Below are positions 51,322 through 60,898 of a stretch of 64,000 bases of DNA, piece after piece. The notes under the pieces were generated by a model. That model was not told the DNA's origin, searched no databases, and worked only from the letters and a program-made list of their open reading frames with translations. The stretch lies in the NCBI RefSeq assembly GCF_028473745.1, contig NZ_CP101138.1:46083-110082 (forward strand). The letters are read 5' to 3'. Source of the DNA: Streptomyces sp. M92 (GTDB lineage: Bacteria; Actinomycetota; Actinomycetes; Streptomycetales; Streptomycetaceae). Every line of letters begins with the position of its first letter. The stretch's first letter is position 1. Position numbers and translations under genes: made by a program.

Positions 51322-54300
51322 GTGGAGTTGGACCGCCGGGCCCAGATCCGGGTCAGCAAGGCAGGCACCGGGAGACGGGGGTTCGGCTCGGGCTATCTGA
51401 TCGCGCCACGCCTGGTCCTGACTGCGGCTCACGCTCTGGACGGGGCGGACCAGGCGGCGCGAGCCCCGGTGACGGTTTGCCTGCCCGACACCGGCGGGCG
51501 GGAGTTTTCGGCAATCGTGCGCTGGCAGCGCTGGGACAAGAAGGTGGATGCCGCCCTGGTCGAAGTCACCGACGGCCAGGACTGGCAGGTCCCCCAGTCC
51601 CTCGCGGATCTGCTGACCCGGCCGCCCCAGCGCTACGGACTGCTCATCGGCACCCGCCCCCACCCGGTCACCGCGACCGGATTCCCCCGTCTGCAGAAGG
51701 ACTCCGAAGGCGGCCGGCGCCTGGACGAGCAGCTGACCGGCTCGATCGCCCCGGGCACCGGCGCCCTCGCCGGCCGCTACGAGATCACCAGCACCAGCCC
51801 CACCCACGAAGGCCCTGCCGGCGCCGGCACCCGCTGGTCCGGCATGTCCGGAGCCGCCCTCCTGGCCGACGACGGCTACGGCGGGGACATGCTGTGCGGC
51901 GTCGTACGCCGCGACCGCCGCGCCGACACAGGCGGCAGCCGCCTGACCGCCACCACCGCCGCGAACCTCCTCGCCGACCCCGACTTCCGCGCCCTCATCA
52001 CCGAGCACACCGGCTGGAACCCCGTCCTCGAACCCGTCGAACCCGCCACCCTGCTCACCCCCGCCGCCGTCGACCGCACCTTCCGCTCACCCGCAGCGCT
52101 GCTGCGCGCGGACACCCAAGCCGTCGCCTTCCACAGCCGCGACCGCGAACTGGACGACCTGCGCACCTGGTGCGAGAGCGGACCACCGGCCATCTCGGTA
52201 CGGGTGCTGACCGGGCCCGGCGGACAAGGCAAGACCCGCCTCGCCCGCCACCTCACCGACACCCTCTCCTGGGCGGGCTGGGCCACCGGACACCTGCGCT
52301 CCGACCTCACCGACGACCCCGCCATCGACGGCACCCCACCCGACTTCGCCACCCTCAACACCGCCCTGCCCCTCCTCCTGGTCCTCGACTACGCCGAGAC
52401 CCGACCCCGCCTGCTACGCCGCCTCATCACCCACCTGCACCGCTCCCGCCACCGCGTGCGCCTGCTGCTGCTCGCCCGCTCCGACGGCCAATGGCGCACC
52501 GGCTCCTTCCAGGCCCTCCCCGACGTACGGGACCTGCTCGAAGAAGCCCCCGTCGTCGGACTCGGTCCGCTCACCCCTGCGGACGGACACGCCCAGGACC
52601 GGCACGACACCTTCCGGCAGGCCGCCGGCGACCTCGCCCGCCTGCTGCCCCAGGTACCCACCCTGCCCGCCCACGACTGGACAGCCCTGGCCGGCACACT
52701 CCACCCCCCGGCCGACCTGCACAACCCCGGCTACGACAACGCCCTCACCCTGCAGATGACCGCCCTGGTCGCCCTCCTCCAGCACGGCCCCCGACCCGCC
52801 GACACACCTCCCGGCACCCCTGCGGAGCGCACTCTGCTCAAACACGAGGAAAGATTCTGGGAAGCCAGCGCGACCACCCCGGCCTACAAAATCGCCCTGC
52901 CCGTCCCCACCCTGGGCGCCGCCGTCGCCGTGGCCGCCCTGTGCGGGGCCGCAACCCGAGAGGAGGCCCTGCGCGTCATCACCGCCCTGCCCGGCCTGCC
53001 CGATCACCAGCACACGACTGCCGCGGCCTGGCTGGCCTCCCTGTACCCGGGCGGCCCCGACCACTACTGGGGTTCCCTCCAACCCGACCGCGTCGCCGAG
53101 TACCACGCCTCCCAGACCCTCGAAGAACACGGCGACCTGCTGCCCGCTCTCCTCACCGCGGGCACCCCCGCCCAACAGGCCCAGGCCATCACCGTCCTGG
53201 CCCGCGCAGCCATCGCCCACTACAACGCCGAACGCACCGCCGACAGCGAACACACCCTGCACACCATCGACACCGCCCTGGACACCACCCCCCTCGACCA
53301 CGAGGCCATGGAGACCGCCTCAGGGGCACTCCCCTACCCATCCCGCATCCTCACCCCCCTCGCCCTGCGACTCGTCGGCACCCTCGCCAAGGCCAACCAA
53401 CGACTTGCGCACAGCGACCCCGCCGCCCGCGAACCCGACCTCGCCGCCTCACTGAACGACCTCGGCATCCGGCTCTCGGAGGCCGGACGGCTGGACGAGG
53501 CACTCACCGCCGAACAGGAGGCGGTGGAGATCTACCAACGGCTTGCCACAAGCAACCCCGCCGCCTACCACCCCGGCCTCGCCCGCTCGCTGTCCAACCT
53601 CGGAACCCTCCTGTCGAAAGTGGGGCGGCGAAGTGAGGCCCTCACCGCCACCGAAGAGGCGGTGGTGATCCGGCGCAGGCTTGCCACGAGCAACCCCGCC
53701 GCCTACCAGCCCAACCTCGCCCACTCGCTGTCCAACCTCGGCGTCTGGCTGTTGGAGGTGGGGCGGCGAAGTGAGGCCCTCACCGCCACCGAGGAGGCGG
53801 TGGTGATCCGGCGCAGGCTTGCCACGAGCAACCCCGCCGCCTACCAGCCCGACCTCGCCCACTCGCTGTCCAACCTCGGCAATCTCCTGTCGGAGGTGGG
53901 GCGGCGCAGCGAGGCTCTCACCGCCGAACAGGAGGCGGTGGTGATCCGGCGCAGGCTTGCCACGAGCAACCCCGCCGCCTACCAGCCCGACCTCGCTCGC
54001 TCGCTGTCCAACCTCGGCATCCGGCTGTTGGAGGCCGGGCGGCTGGACGAGGCCCTCACCGCCGAACAGGAGGCGGTGGAGATCTACCAACGGCTCGCCA
54101 CAAGCAACCCCGCCGCCTACCACCCCGACCTCGCCCGCTCGCTGTCCAACCTCGGAACCCTCCTGTCGGAGGTGGAGCGGCACAGCGAGGCCCTCACCGC
54201 CGAACAGGAGGCGGTGGAGATCTACCAACGGCTCGCCACAAGCAACCCCGCCGCCTACCACCCCGACCTCGCCGCCTCGCTGTCCAACCTCGGCATCCGG

Positions 54301-54786
54301 CTGGCGGAAGCAGGGCGGCCGGGTGAGGCCCTCACCACCGCCGAAGAAGCGGTGGAGATCTACCGACGGCTCGCCACGAGCAACCCCGCCGCCTACGAAC
54401 CCAACTTCGCCGCCTCATTGAACAACCTCGGCATCCGGCTGTCGGAGGCCGGACGGCTGGACGAGGCCCTCACCGCCGAACAGGAGGCGGTGGAGATCTA
54501 CCAACGGCTCGCCACAAGCAACCCCGCCGCCTACGAACCCGACCTCGCGCGCTCGCTGTATGTCATGGCCGCGATCTCTGCGACGGGAGGCGAGCTTCTC
54601 GGGGCGCTACGCGCGACGGGGGAGGCCGTGGAACTGTACCGCCGCCATATCGGCACGCTGCCGACAGTCCTCCCGCGACTCCATGGCGTGCTGCGCCTGC
54701 AGGCGCGGCTACTCGACGGCCTCGGGCGTGAGCAAGAGGCGGAGCAAGTGCGTCGCTGGCTCGGGGAGAATCCGCTCCCCGTCTGA
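51322..54786 (+). CDS. Trypsin-like protease + STAND NTPase + TPR repeats
   Basis: A 1154-residue fusion. The trypsin domain (1-~215) has a full triad: H37 in LTAAHALD, D76 in KKVDAAL and S176 in GMSGAAL. The STAND NTPase has Walker A GPGGQGKT (298-305) and Walker B LLLVLDYAETR (~355), then a helical region. Eight almost identical 46-residue TPR-like units cover ~707-1074 and a divergent ninth closes the protein. By analogy with Avs-like and other STAND conflict proteins, the TPRs would sense a trigger, the NTPase oligomerise and the protease execute. GTG 51322 is preferred over TTG 51316 because GGGGGA sits at the correct distance. No signal peptide, so cytoplasmic. Confidence 0.9.
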   Translation: MELDRRAQIRVSKAGTGRRGFGSGYLIAPRLVLTAAHALDGADQAARAPVTVCLPDTGGREFSAIVRWQRWDKKVDAALVEVTDGQDWQVPQSLADLLTRPPQRYGLLIGTRPHPVTATGFPRLQKDSEGGRRLDEQLTGSIAPGTGALAGRYEITSTSPTHEGPAGAGTRWSGMSGAALLADDGYGGDMLCGVVRRDRRADTGGSRLTATTAANLLADPDFRALITEHTGWNPVLEPVEPATLLTPAAVDRTFRSPAALLRADTQAVAFHSRDRELDDLRTWCESGPPAISVRVLTGPGGQGKTRLARHLTDTLSWAGWATGHLRSDLTDDPAIDGTPPDFATLNTALPLLLVLDYAETRPRLLRRLITHLHRSRHRVRLLLLARSDGQWRTGSFQALPDVRDLLEEAPVVGLGPLTPADGHAQDRHDTFRQAAGDLARLLPQVPTLPAHDWTALAGTLHPPADLHNPGYDNALTLQMTALVALLQHGPRPADTPPGTPAERTLLKHEERFWEASATTPAYKIALPVPTLGAAVAVAALCGAATREEALRVITALPGLPDHQHTTAAAWLASLYPGGPDHYWGSLQPDRVAEYHASQTLEEHGDLLPALLTAGTPAQQAQAITVLARAAIAHYNAERTADSEHTLHTIDTALDTTPLDHEAMETASGALPYPSRILTPLALRLVGTLAKANQRLAHSDPAAREPDLAASLNDLGIRLSEAGRLDEALTAEQEAVEIYQRLATSNPAAYHPGLARSLSNLGTLLSKVGRRSEALTATEEAVVIRRRLATSNPAAYQPNLAHSLSNLGVWLLEVGRRSEALTATEEAVVIRRRLATSNPAAYQPDLAHSLSNLGNLLSEVGRRSEALTAEQEAVVIRRRLATSNPAAYQPDLARSLSNLGIRLLEAGRLDEALTAEQEAVEIYQRLATSNPAAYHPDLARSLSNLGTLLSEVERHSEALTAEQEAVEIYQRLATSNPAAYHPDLAASLSNLGIRLAEAGRPGEALTTAEEAVEIYRRLATSNPAAYEPNFAASLNNLGIRLSEAGRLDEALTAEQEAVEIYQRLATSNPAAYEPDLARSLYVMAAISATGGELLGALRATGEAVELYRRHIGTLPTVLPRLHGVLRLQARLLDGLGREQEAEQVRRWLGENPLPV
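53440..54543 (+). repeat. Eight tandem 138-bp repeats in the TPR region
   Basis: Units start at 53440, 53578, 53716, 53854, 53992, 54130, 54268 and 54406, each exactly 138 bp (46 codons) and each beginning with a codon for Leu or Phe of the (L/F)A-x-SL motif. Much of each unit is identical at DNA level, notably the segment coding LATSNPAAY. Variation is concentrated in a few positions (GRLDEAL / GRRSEAL, EIYQRL / VIRRRL). Recent duplication or gene conversion is implied. Confidence 0.93.
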
Positions 54787-55146
54787 TTCTCATAACTGAC
54801 CGGTTGCGAGAGTTCCGCGAGAGGCCCGGCGTCAATCACGTTTCCGCAGGTCGCGATTCGCAGTAGTCCTCTCAGAACCAACGCGTTGTGCGAGACAGTT
54901 CTGACAGGCTTCCGCGGTGAAGGCGACTTCGTCTGCCTGAGGCGGCGGCAGCCTGGGAAAGCCCTCTGGCGGGAGGGCGGACTGCCCGGCCGTGGCGGTG
55001 GCTCCCCGCCTTCCGCCCCTGATCTGCTGCGGCATGACGGAAGGCAGCGCTCCACGGGGAGGCGGCACGGACGGGCGGGCAGGTCGCCTCCGCGGCGTGC
55101 CCGATCACCTGGTCCTCACCGGCTAGGAGCACGCCGCCGGGGTTGC
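54787..55146. other. Intergenic region without a supported gene
   Basis: About 360 bp between the convergent trypsin-STAND gene and the minus-strand gene at 55147. I see no gene, repeat or clear terminator hairpin. Confidence 0.3.
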
Positions 55147-55728
55147 TCACTCGCCTCGCAGTTCGGCGCGGGCCTGCTGCAGTTGCTCGACGGAGACGGC
55201 GCCGGAGTCCGGCAGGCCCGCCTCCGCCCATGCGGCCTGTGCGCGGGGGACGGCGCCGCCGGCGTCGTCGAGGAGGATCTTCTTGGCCAGGTTCACGGCG
55301 ATGGCGCCGTCGCCCAGATCCATGAGGTGGGCGAGCATGCGTACGCTCTTGGTCGCGGAGGCCTTCTCGTTGTACCGGAAGACCAGCACCCACCGGCCCT
55401 GCAGGCCGCGGGCCCGCTCGATGAGGTCGCGGCCGCGGTCGGTCTCCTGCTGCTCGGTGCGGATGTGCTCCGTGTCCCCGGCCGGGGAGCGCAGGGTGAG
55501 CAGGCCCCGGCGGCTGGACTCCTCGATCTCCACGTTCTCCAGGAACGCCACGAACCGCGAGGCGCTCTCCAGGCGGTCGATGTCCTGCGCCGCCTGCTGG
55601 GCGATCAGGTGCAGGTCGACGGTCAGGGCGTGCACGCGACGGCCCCAGGCCGATTCCTCACCGAGCGGGCAGGGGCCGGCGGCCTGGGCGGCCGCGATGA
55701 CAAGGCTGTAGTCCACGTCCTCAATCAT
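55147..55728 (-). CDS. Hypothetical protein, 193 aa
   Basis: Unrecognised soluble protein beginning MIEDVDYSLVIAAAQAAG. It has helical stretches (LTVDLHLIAQQAAQDIDRL), a beta part (RWVLVFRYNEKASATKSVRM) and an acidic-basic tail (QLQQARAELRGE). No signal or membrane span. ATG 55728 is used; the frame upstream is Arg-rich non-coding. It is on the same strand as the secreted-protein genes upstream but separated by 150 bp. Confidence 0.6.
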   Translation of the reverse strand: MIEDVDYSLVIAAAQAAGPCPLGEESAWGRRVHALTVDLHLIAQQAAQDIDRLESASRFVAFLENVEIEESSRRGLLTLRSPAGDTEHIRTEQQETDRGRDLIERARGLQGRWVLVFRYNEKASATKSVRMLAHLMDLGDGAIAVNLAKKILLDDAGGAVPRAQAAWAEAGLPDSGAVSVEQLQQARAELRGE

Positions 55729-55880
55729 GACGGCCCGGCGCGGCGTGCGAGCGGCCCGCCAGCTCCACGCTGCGCAACCGCGTCGGGCCTCTAGACAGCG
55801 ACGGCGGGGCGTGGGCCGTCTCTGGCACGGCTGGCCTCTCGCTCGGCCTCTTGCCGGACGGCCATGCGGCGCAGCTTCCC

Positions 55881-56627
55881 TCAGCACGAGGGTGCCGGTA
55901 CCGCTGTGGCTGTCTCCTGGCCGACGGCGCCTGATTCGGGTCGTGAGAAGCGGTAGCACTGGTCGATTCGTGCGTCGGAGCTGGAGACGAGGACGGAGAC
56001 GATCACCGTGTCCCCTTCGTGCACTACATTCTTGACGTCGAAGGATCGGCGTCTCGTGGGGTTCAGGACATGCTGTACACCCTCGGGTGTCAGGTCCTCG
56101 GTGTACATGCCTGATATGCGCGTCAGCGCCAGGCGGACCCGGTTACCGATTTGGGTGCTCGGACGGCACGCGGCGTCGTCGCGCTCGGATACCTTCGATG
56201 TCCACGTCTGGCCAGGGTGTTGGGTGTACGTGAAGACGAAGCAGCGGGTCACCTGGATCGATCCGCCACCGGGGAGCATGGTTTCCGCATCGTATTGGGC
56301 GGATGACGCAGCCGTGGCAGTGAATTCGCGGTAGGTCGCGTCGTAGGTGACCACCGGGGCTTTGGAGTGCTGCCAGATTACTCGGGTCAGTGTGTCGACG
56401 TCGGTGGTGCCGCTCGTCTCAAGTGCGCGGTCTGTCTCGTCCGCCCTGGCTTGAGCCTGCTCGAGGATCGCTGCCAGGGCCCGCTCCCTGCGCTCGCTGT
56501 TGACGTTCCCGTCGTGCCAATGCCGATACCACAGCCAGGAGACGACGAGGCTTAGAACGGCAGCCAACGCGATCAGCACGGTGAGGCAGCCGGTGGTCAC
56601 GAGGCGGTTCCCCGGCCTCGTGACCAC
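55881..56627 (-). CDS. Membrane-anchored protein next to the SGNH fusion
   Basis: A 248-residue protein with one N-terminal membrane span (TGCLTVLIALAAVLSLVVSW, ~residues 12-31) and an outer domain of unknown family containing CFVFTYTQHPGQTW, VRLALTRISGMYTEDLTP and VIVSVLVSSSDARIDQCYRF, ending PAPSC. GTG 56627 has AGGAGG 4-5 bp upstream. It begins 26 bp after the stop of the 1318-residue secreted gene and is probably in its operon. Confidence 0.68.
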   Translation of the reverse strand: MVTRPGNRLVTTGCLTVLIALAAVLSLVVSWLWYRHWHDGNVNSERRERALAAILEQAQARADETDRALETSGTTDVDTLTRVIWQHSKAPVVTYDATYREFTATAASSAQYDAETMLPGGGSIQVTRCFVFTYTQHPGQTWTSKVSERDDAACRPSTQIGNRVRLALTRISGMYTEDLTPEGVQHVLNPTRRRSFDVKNVVHEGDTVIVSVLVSSSDARIDQCYRFSRPESGAVGQETATAVPAPSC

Positions 56628-56653
56628 CGCACCTCCTGTTTGGTCAGGTGCCA

Positions 56654-59600
56654 CTAGCTGCCTTTGTATCCGATACCGGCCAGTGTCTGCTCCATGACCC
56701 GTGCATAGCCTGTGGTGCCGGCGTTCTTGGGATGGAACGACTCGAGGCTGGCACAGATGTTCTCCCCGGGCCAGGGCAGGCATGGGACCTGGTTGGCCGG
56801 GTCTCCGGCGTGGAAGTCGCCATCGCCGTTCGGGCCGGCGACGATACGGTTGATCCACTCGTCGCCGTCACAGATACCGTGCCCCTGGAAGGCGGGTATC
56901 GGGTCGGCGAAAGCCACCTTGGTCCCGGCCTTGCTCAGCTCCGCCACCTTGGCCTTCTGCTTGTCTCGGACGTAGTCGGCCAGCTGGTTCAGGGCGTCGA
57001 AGTCGGCTGTCACGCATTGCTCGTCACTGACCAGGCGTGGATAGCCCGTAAGGACGATCTGTGCGTTCGGCGCGGCGAGTGCGATGTCGGCGATGAGACC
57101 CCCGGTATCAAGTACCGCTTGGTCGACCTTGCCTGTGTAGTCGGCGGGGTCACATACTCCGACGATGTAGCAGTTCGTGACGGCGTTGGTGAAATTGTCC
57201 CCGTCGTTGCCGCCGATGGTCAGCATGACCAGTGTGGTGTCCGGGCTGAGGACGCCGGAGTCGATCTGGCTCACCTCATGGTAGTTGCCGATCCTTCCCC
57301 AGGGCAGAGGGTCGCCTGGGGTCAGCTGCGAGGTCTTCGCACCGGAACAGCTGACGTCGAGGAAGTCGACAGTGGCGCTCCTGTTGTCCGAGAGTTCGCC
57401 GAGGCTGGTGCTGTGACCGGGCAGCCGGAGCTTGCGCGGCCAGGAGTTGTCGCTGCGTCGGCAGGCGTTCCAGTCGCTCTCTCCGTGGTCTCTGTCGGAC
57501 TCGGGTGAGTAGGCTCCGGCTCCCTCGCCGGAGGTGTAGGAGTCGCCCATGGCGACGACCATGTGCTTGGGCTTGCCTGACAGCGGCTGGAAGGCGACGG
57601 CGTCCCAGGCGACGTCTTCGTCGGCGGTGCCGTCGGCGGTAGTGTTCGTCAGTTGGACTTGAGGGGTGCCGGTGAAGCGGTAGACGCCGAGTTCCACCCA
57701 GGTGTTGGCGCTGAAGTGGGTGTTGACGTAGCGGTGTCGGTCGCCGCCGGCGACTCCCTTGATCACGTAATGGGCCTGCTGGGTGTGCGCCCCCGTGTCG
57801 GGTTGGTGGGCGAAGACGCGTGTCCACTCGACGTCGCGGTCGAGGGTCCAGGTGCCGTCGATGGTCATCCTGTTGCCAGGACCGCCGAGGTGAGCGATGT
57901 CGCGGGTGTGCGTGTACCAGAAGTGGCCACCTTGTCCGCCGCCGATCTGGTGCAGGTCTCCCTTGGCTTCGTACTGGCCCAGGCCTGGACCGGTCGCCAG
58001 GGGGTTGGGGTGGAAGGTGAACTGGAAGTGTCCGGCGTCGGTGCCGGACGCGCAGCCGCCGTAGGTCGCGGTGTTGTCAGGTACGGACTCCACGATCAGT
58101 GCCCCGGCAGGGGCAGCGCCGCACTCCGGTGTGCCGTACTGCAGACGGTAGCCACGGCCGGGTTCCGCGCGGGACGTGACGTACTTGACATTCTCGTGAC
58201 CGCAGTCGGCGTCACAGTTCGCCTTCCACGTCACGTTTGCGCCGCGCCACCAGTACGTCTCATAGCACTTCGCGTCGGGACAGTCGGGCGGGTTGGCGGC
58301 ATCGCAGTTGTTGGTGGCGTTGCAGAACGCGTCCAGTGGCGGCTTGATCCGGTCGCGCTGGCCTGGGTTGATCCACCAGGCGGGCCGGAAGCCGGCGGAG
58401 TCGTAGCCGGACTCACCGGGCCAGTCCTGCCGCCCGGAAGTGGCATAGGAGTAGCCGGTGTCCATGGACCAGGCGGCCCAACCCATCACCTTTTCCTGGT
58501 AGGGCCAGTTCTGGGGCTTGGCGGCGTCACGCGGGTCGGACATGAACGGGTCCCGCGAGGGCGGGTAGAACGGGTTCGCGGGGTTGTTGTACCAGCCCAG
58601 GCCCCACGGCGTGCCGTCACCCTTGTTCTCGTTGAACCCGAGATTGTAGTTCCACAGGGCGGCGAACCAGTTCTCCGGTTTCGACGGGTCGTCGTTGTTG
58701 ACGGTGATGGTCTGCCCGGCGGTGTGCACCTGGTTCCACTTGTCCGCGAGGATGTACATGGACGCGGCGATGTTGACCGCGTAGTCCAGAGCGACGGCCT
58801 TCTGCTTTGTCGGGGACAGGGACGTCTCACCCGGCTTCTCATAGCCGGCGAGCCGCATGCCGTCGGTGACCTGACCGACTCCGTAGCCACAGTCGGACTC
58901 GTGCCAGCGAATCCTCCAGTACGCCTCGGACGTCTCGCCCTCATGACCGTAGAAGCCGGCGATCGCCGCTTGAGGGTTGCCCATCTGACCGGGGATGGCG
59001 CCGCCTTCCGCCTGCCACAGGTTCGACTCCTGGGCGAGCACGCCCAGCAGCACCTGCGCCGGGATCTGTCCACCGCCCTTCAAGGCGGGAGGCGGGAAGA
59101 GTCCCTGAGGGTCGACGGTGCCCAGGCCCAACTGGGAGCGCCAGCCTCCCTGCGTGATCCAGTTGGCGCGCAGTTCGCCGCGGATCGCCATGTTGACAGC
59201 CCATTCGACCTGGTTAGGGGTCGGCTGCAGGGCCAGCGCCTTGACGTCGTTGCGGGGGATGGAGCACCAGCGGTCGGTGTCCACCGGGTTGTGCGCCCGT
59301 GCGTCGGCCGCTTGAACGGTCCGCGCGTTCTTTCCCGGTGCCTTCTCCGTGGCGGCGGCTGCGCGCAGGGCAGGTGAGAAGGAGCCTTTTCCTGTGTCGC
59401 TGGTTGTGTCGGTGACCGCCTGGGTGATCTTCTCGCCGGTGGCGGTCGCGACACTGGTGATGGTCAGCGGGTCGGCACTGTCCCGCGTGGGGTCGTCAGT
59501 GGCGCGAGCTCGTGGTGTCGGTTCTGCCTTGGTGAAGCCCTTGCCTGCGTTGCCGATCCGTTCCAGGCCTGCACGGACGCCGGGCATGAGGACGGGATCG

Positions 59601-60610
59601 ACAGCGAGTCGGCCGTGGGTGGACACATCGGTGTCTGCCGAAACGTGCAGGCGGGTGATCCCGGTGCCGGCAAGGTTTGCGTCTGTGGTGTCTCCGGTGA
59701 GGAATGCCCGGCCGTCGGTTCCCTGCTGGAGGGCCAGGTCGCCCAGCTCGCCCGTCGCGAGAAGCGACGGTGCGCTCCCCTTCTTCCACAGTTTGGCGTG
59801 GGCGGTGTTGTCCTTACGGTCGAGGAAGGCGATGCCCTTGCTGGTGGGGCGGATGCTGAAGGGCACCTCGTTCGCGGAAGCCAGCCGCGTGAGGCTGCTC
59901 TTCGTCGGGTCGACGCGCACCAGACGGCGGCCGTGTGCCGCGACAAGACCGTCCTTGGTCGGGACGGCGGAGGTCACCTGACCAGTGACAGAAGTGTCGC
60001 TGGTCGTCTTGCCGCTGGTGTCGACGGTGACGAGCCGGGTCTTGCTGTCGCGAAACGCCGTGAAGACGGCCGTGCGTGTTGTGGGGTTGCACGACGGATC
60101 GAAGTAGGCCAGCGATCCGGTGAAGGGCAGTTTCGTCACCTGACCGGACTTCAGATCGACGACTGCGGTGAACGCCCCACCCTGCATCAGGTCCGGCTTG
60201 TTCGTGAACGTCCGGGGCGCATACACGACCGCAGCGTGATCACGGTCCATGACGCAGGAGTTGCCGATCCACGAGTCCGCCGGCATGCCGGGCTCGGCGA
60301 GCGTCGCAGCGGTTCGCCACTGGTAGGCGTCCTTGCTGTCCGCCACGAGGACCTTGAATCCGTCGTTGTCTGCCGCTGTGGTCACGGCCCGGTCCAGCGA
60401 GGTGTCCCAGCTCTTTCCGAGCTTCTTGCCGGGGTCCGGCACACGCGTGGGCACGTCGGACGACGGGTAGCTGCCGGTCGGCTTCGGTGCAGGCTTCGGG
60501 TTGGGAGGGCTCGAGTCGGCGAACGCCGGCGCGGCCTGTATGAGCCCGGTCAGGATCGCACTGGCCGCAAGGCCGGCGATTCCGCTACGAGCTAGTCTGT
60601 GAGCTCTCAA
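56654..60610 (-). CDS. Secreted multidomain SGNH hydrolase fusion
   Basis: A 1318-residue exported protein. A signal peptide (residues 1-~31, LAASAILTGLIQAAPAFA) precedes a ~400-residue beta-propeller-like part (repeated strands such as GITRLHVSADTDV). Residues ~520-640 resemble a lytic-transglycosylase/lysozyme-like fold (LLGVLAQESNLWQ with a candidate Glu, HESDCGYGVGQVTDGM). A Cys-rich link leads to a golvesin-like domain (~940-1000, YVNTHFSANTWVELGVYRF). The C-terminus is an SGNH/GDSL hydrolase: GDSYTSGEG (~1022), GGND (~1132) and FHPKNAGT (~1290), triad complete. TTG start with GGAG 6 bp upstream. It likely acts on cell-wall or extracellular esters and glycans. Confidence 0.8.
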   Translation of the reverse strand: MRAHRLARSGIAGLAASAILTGLIQAAPAFADSSPPNPKPAPKPTGSYPSSDVPTRVPDPGKKLGKSWDTSLDRAVTTAADNDGFKVLVADSKDAYQWRTAATLAEPGMPADSWIGNSCVMDRDHAAVVYAPRTFTNKPDLMQGGAFTAVVDLKSGQVTKLPFTGSLAYFDPSCNPTTRTAVFTAFRDSKTRLVTVDTSGKTTSDTSVTGQVTSAVPTKDGLVAAHGRRLVRVDPTKSSLTRLASANEVPFSIRPTSKGIAFLDRKDNTAHAKLWKKGSAPSLLATGELGDLALQQGTDGRAFLTGDTTDANLAGTGITRLHVSADTDVSTHGRLAVDPVLMPGVRAGLERIGNAGKGFTKAEPTPRARATDDPTRDSADPLTITSVATATGEKITQAVTDTTSDTGKGSFSPALRAAAATEKAPGKNARTVQAADARAHNPVDTDRWCSIPRNDVKALALQPTPNQVEWAVNMAIRGELRANWITQGGWRSQLGLGTVDPQGLFPPPALKGGGQIPAQVLLGVLAQESNLWQAEGGAIPGQMGNPQAAIAGFYGHEGETSEAYWRIRWHESDCGYGVGQVTDGMRLAGYEKPGETSLSPTKQKAVALDYAVNIAASMYILADKWNQVHTAGQTITVNNDDPSKPENWFAALWNYNLGFNENKGDGTPWGLGWYNNPANPFYPPSRDPFMSDPRDAAKPQNWPYQEKVMGWAAWSMDTGYSYATSGRQDWPGESGYDSAGFRPAWWINPGQRDRIKPPLDAFCNATNNCDAANPPDCPDAKCYETYWWRGANVTWKANCDADCGHENVKYVTSRAEPGRGYRLQYGTPECGAAPAGALIVESVPDNTATYGGCASGTDAGHFQFTFHPNPLATGPGLGQYEAKGDLHQIGGGQGGHFWYTHTRDIAHLGGPGNRMTIDGTWTLDRDVEWTRVFAHQPDTGAHTQQAHYVIKGVAGGDRHRYVNTHFSANTWVELGVYRFTGTPQVQLTNTTADGTADEDVAWDAVAFQPLSGKPKHMVVAMGDSYTSGEGAGAYSPESDRDHGESDWNACRRSDNSWPRKLRLPGHSTSLGELSDNRSATVDFLDVSCSGAKTSQLTPGDPLPWGRIGNYHEVSQIDSGVLSPDTTLVMLTIGGNDGDNFTNAVTNCYIVGVCDPADYTGKVDQAVLDTGGLIADIALAAPNAQIVLTGYPRLVSDEQCVTADFDALNQLADYVRDKQKAKVAELSKAGTKVAFADPIPAFQGHGICDGDEWINRIVAGPNGDGDFHAGDPANQVPCLPWPGENICASLESFHPKNAGTTGYARVMEQTLAGIGYKGS

Positions 60611-60898
60611 CTACTACTCCAACAATGCGATGTCAGGGCGTACGGAAGGGGCCCGGCGCGGCTTCTGCGGAAGCTGCGACGATCGACCAGAACAGTGACG
60701 ACGTGGCATCAGCGAGGACCTTTCCTACTGCCCTCCTGAAGACCGGCCTCGGCGGTGGAGCGCTCGGCCCGACGCTGAACCGGATCGCCGCGGTCCCGAC
60801 CAGGGGCGTACGGGACCGCGGCTGACAGCCAGGACGCACGTCTCTCAGGCGCCGTCGTGCAGTGCGTCGTCAGCACGAGATGAGGCCGACCCGGCCGA

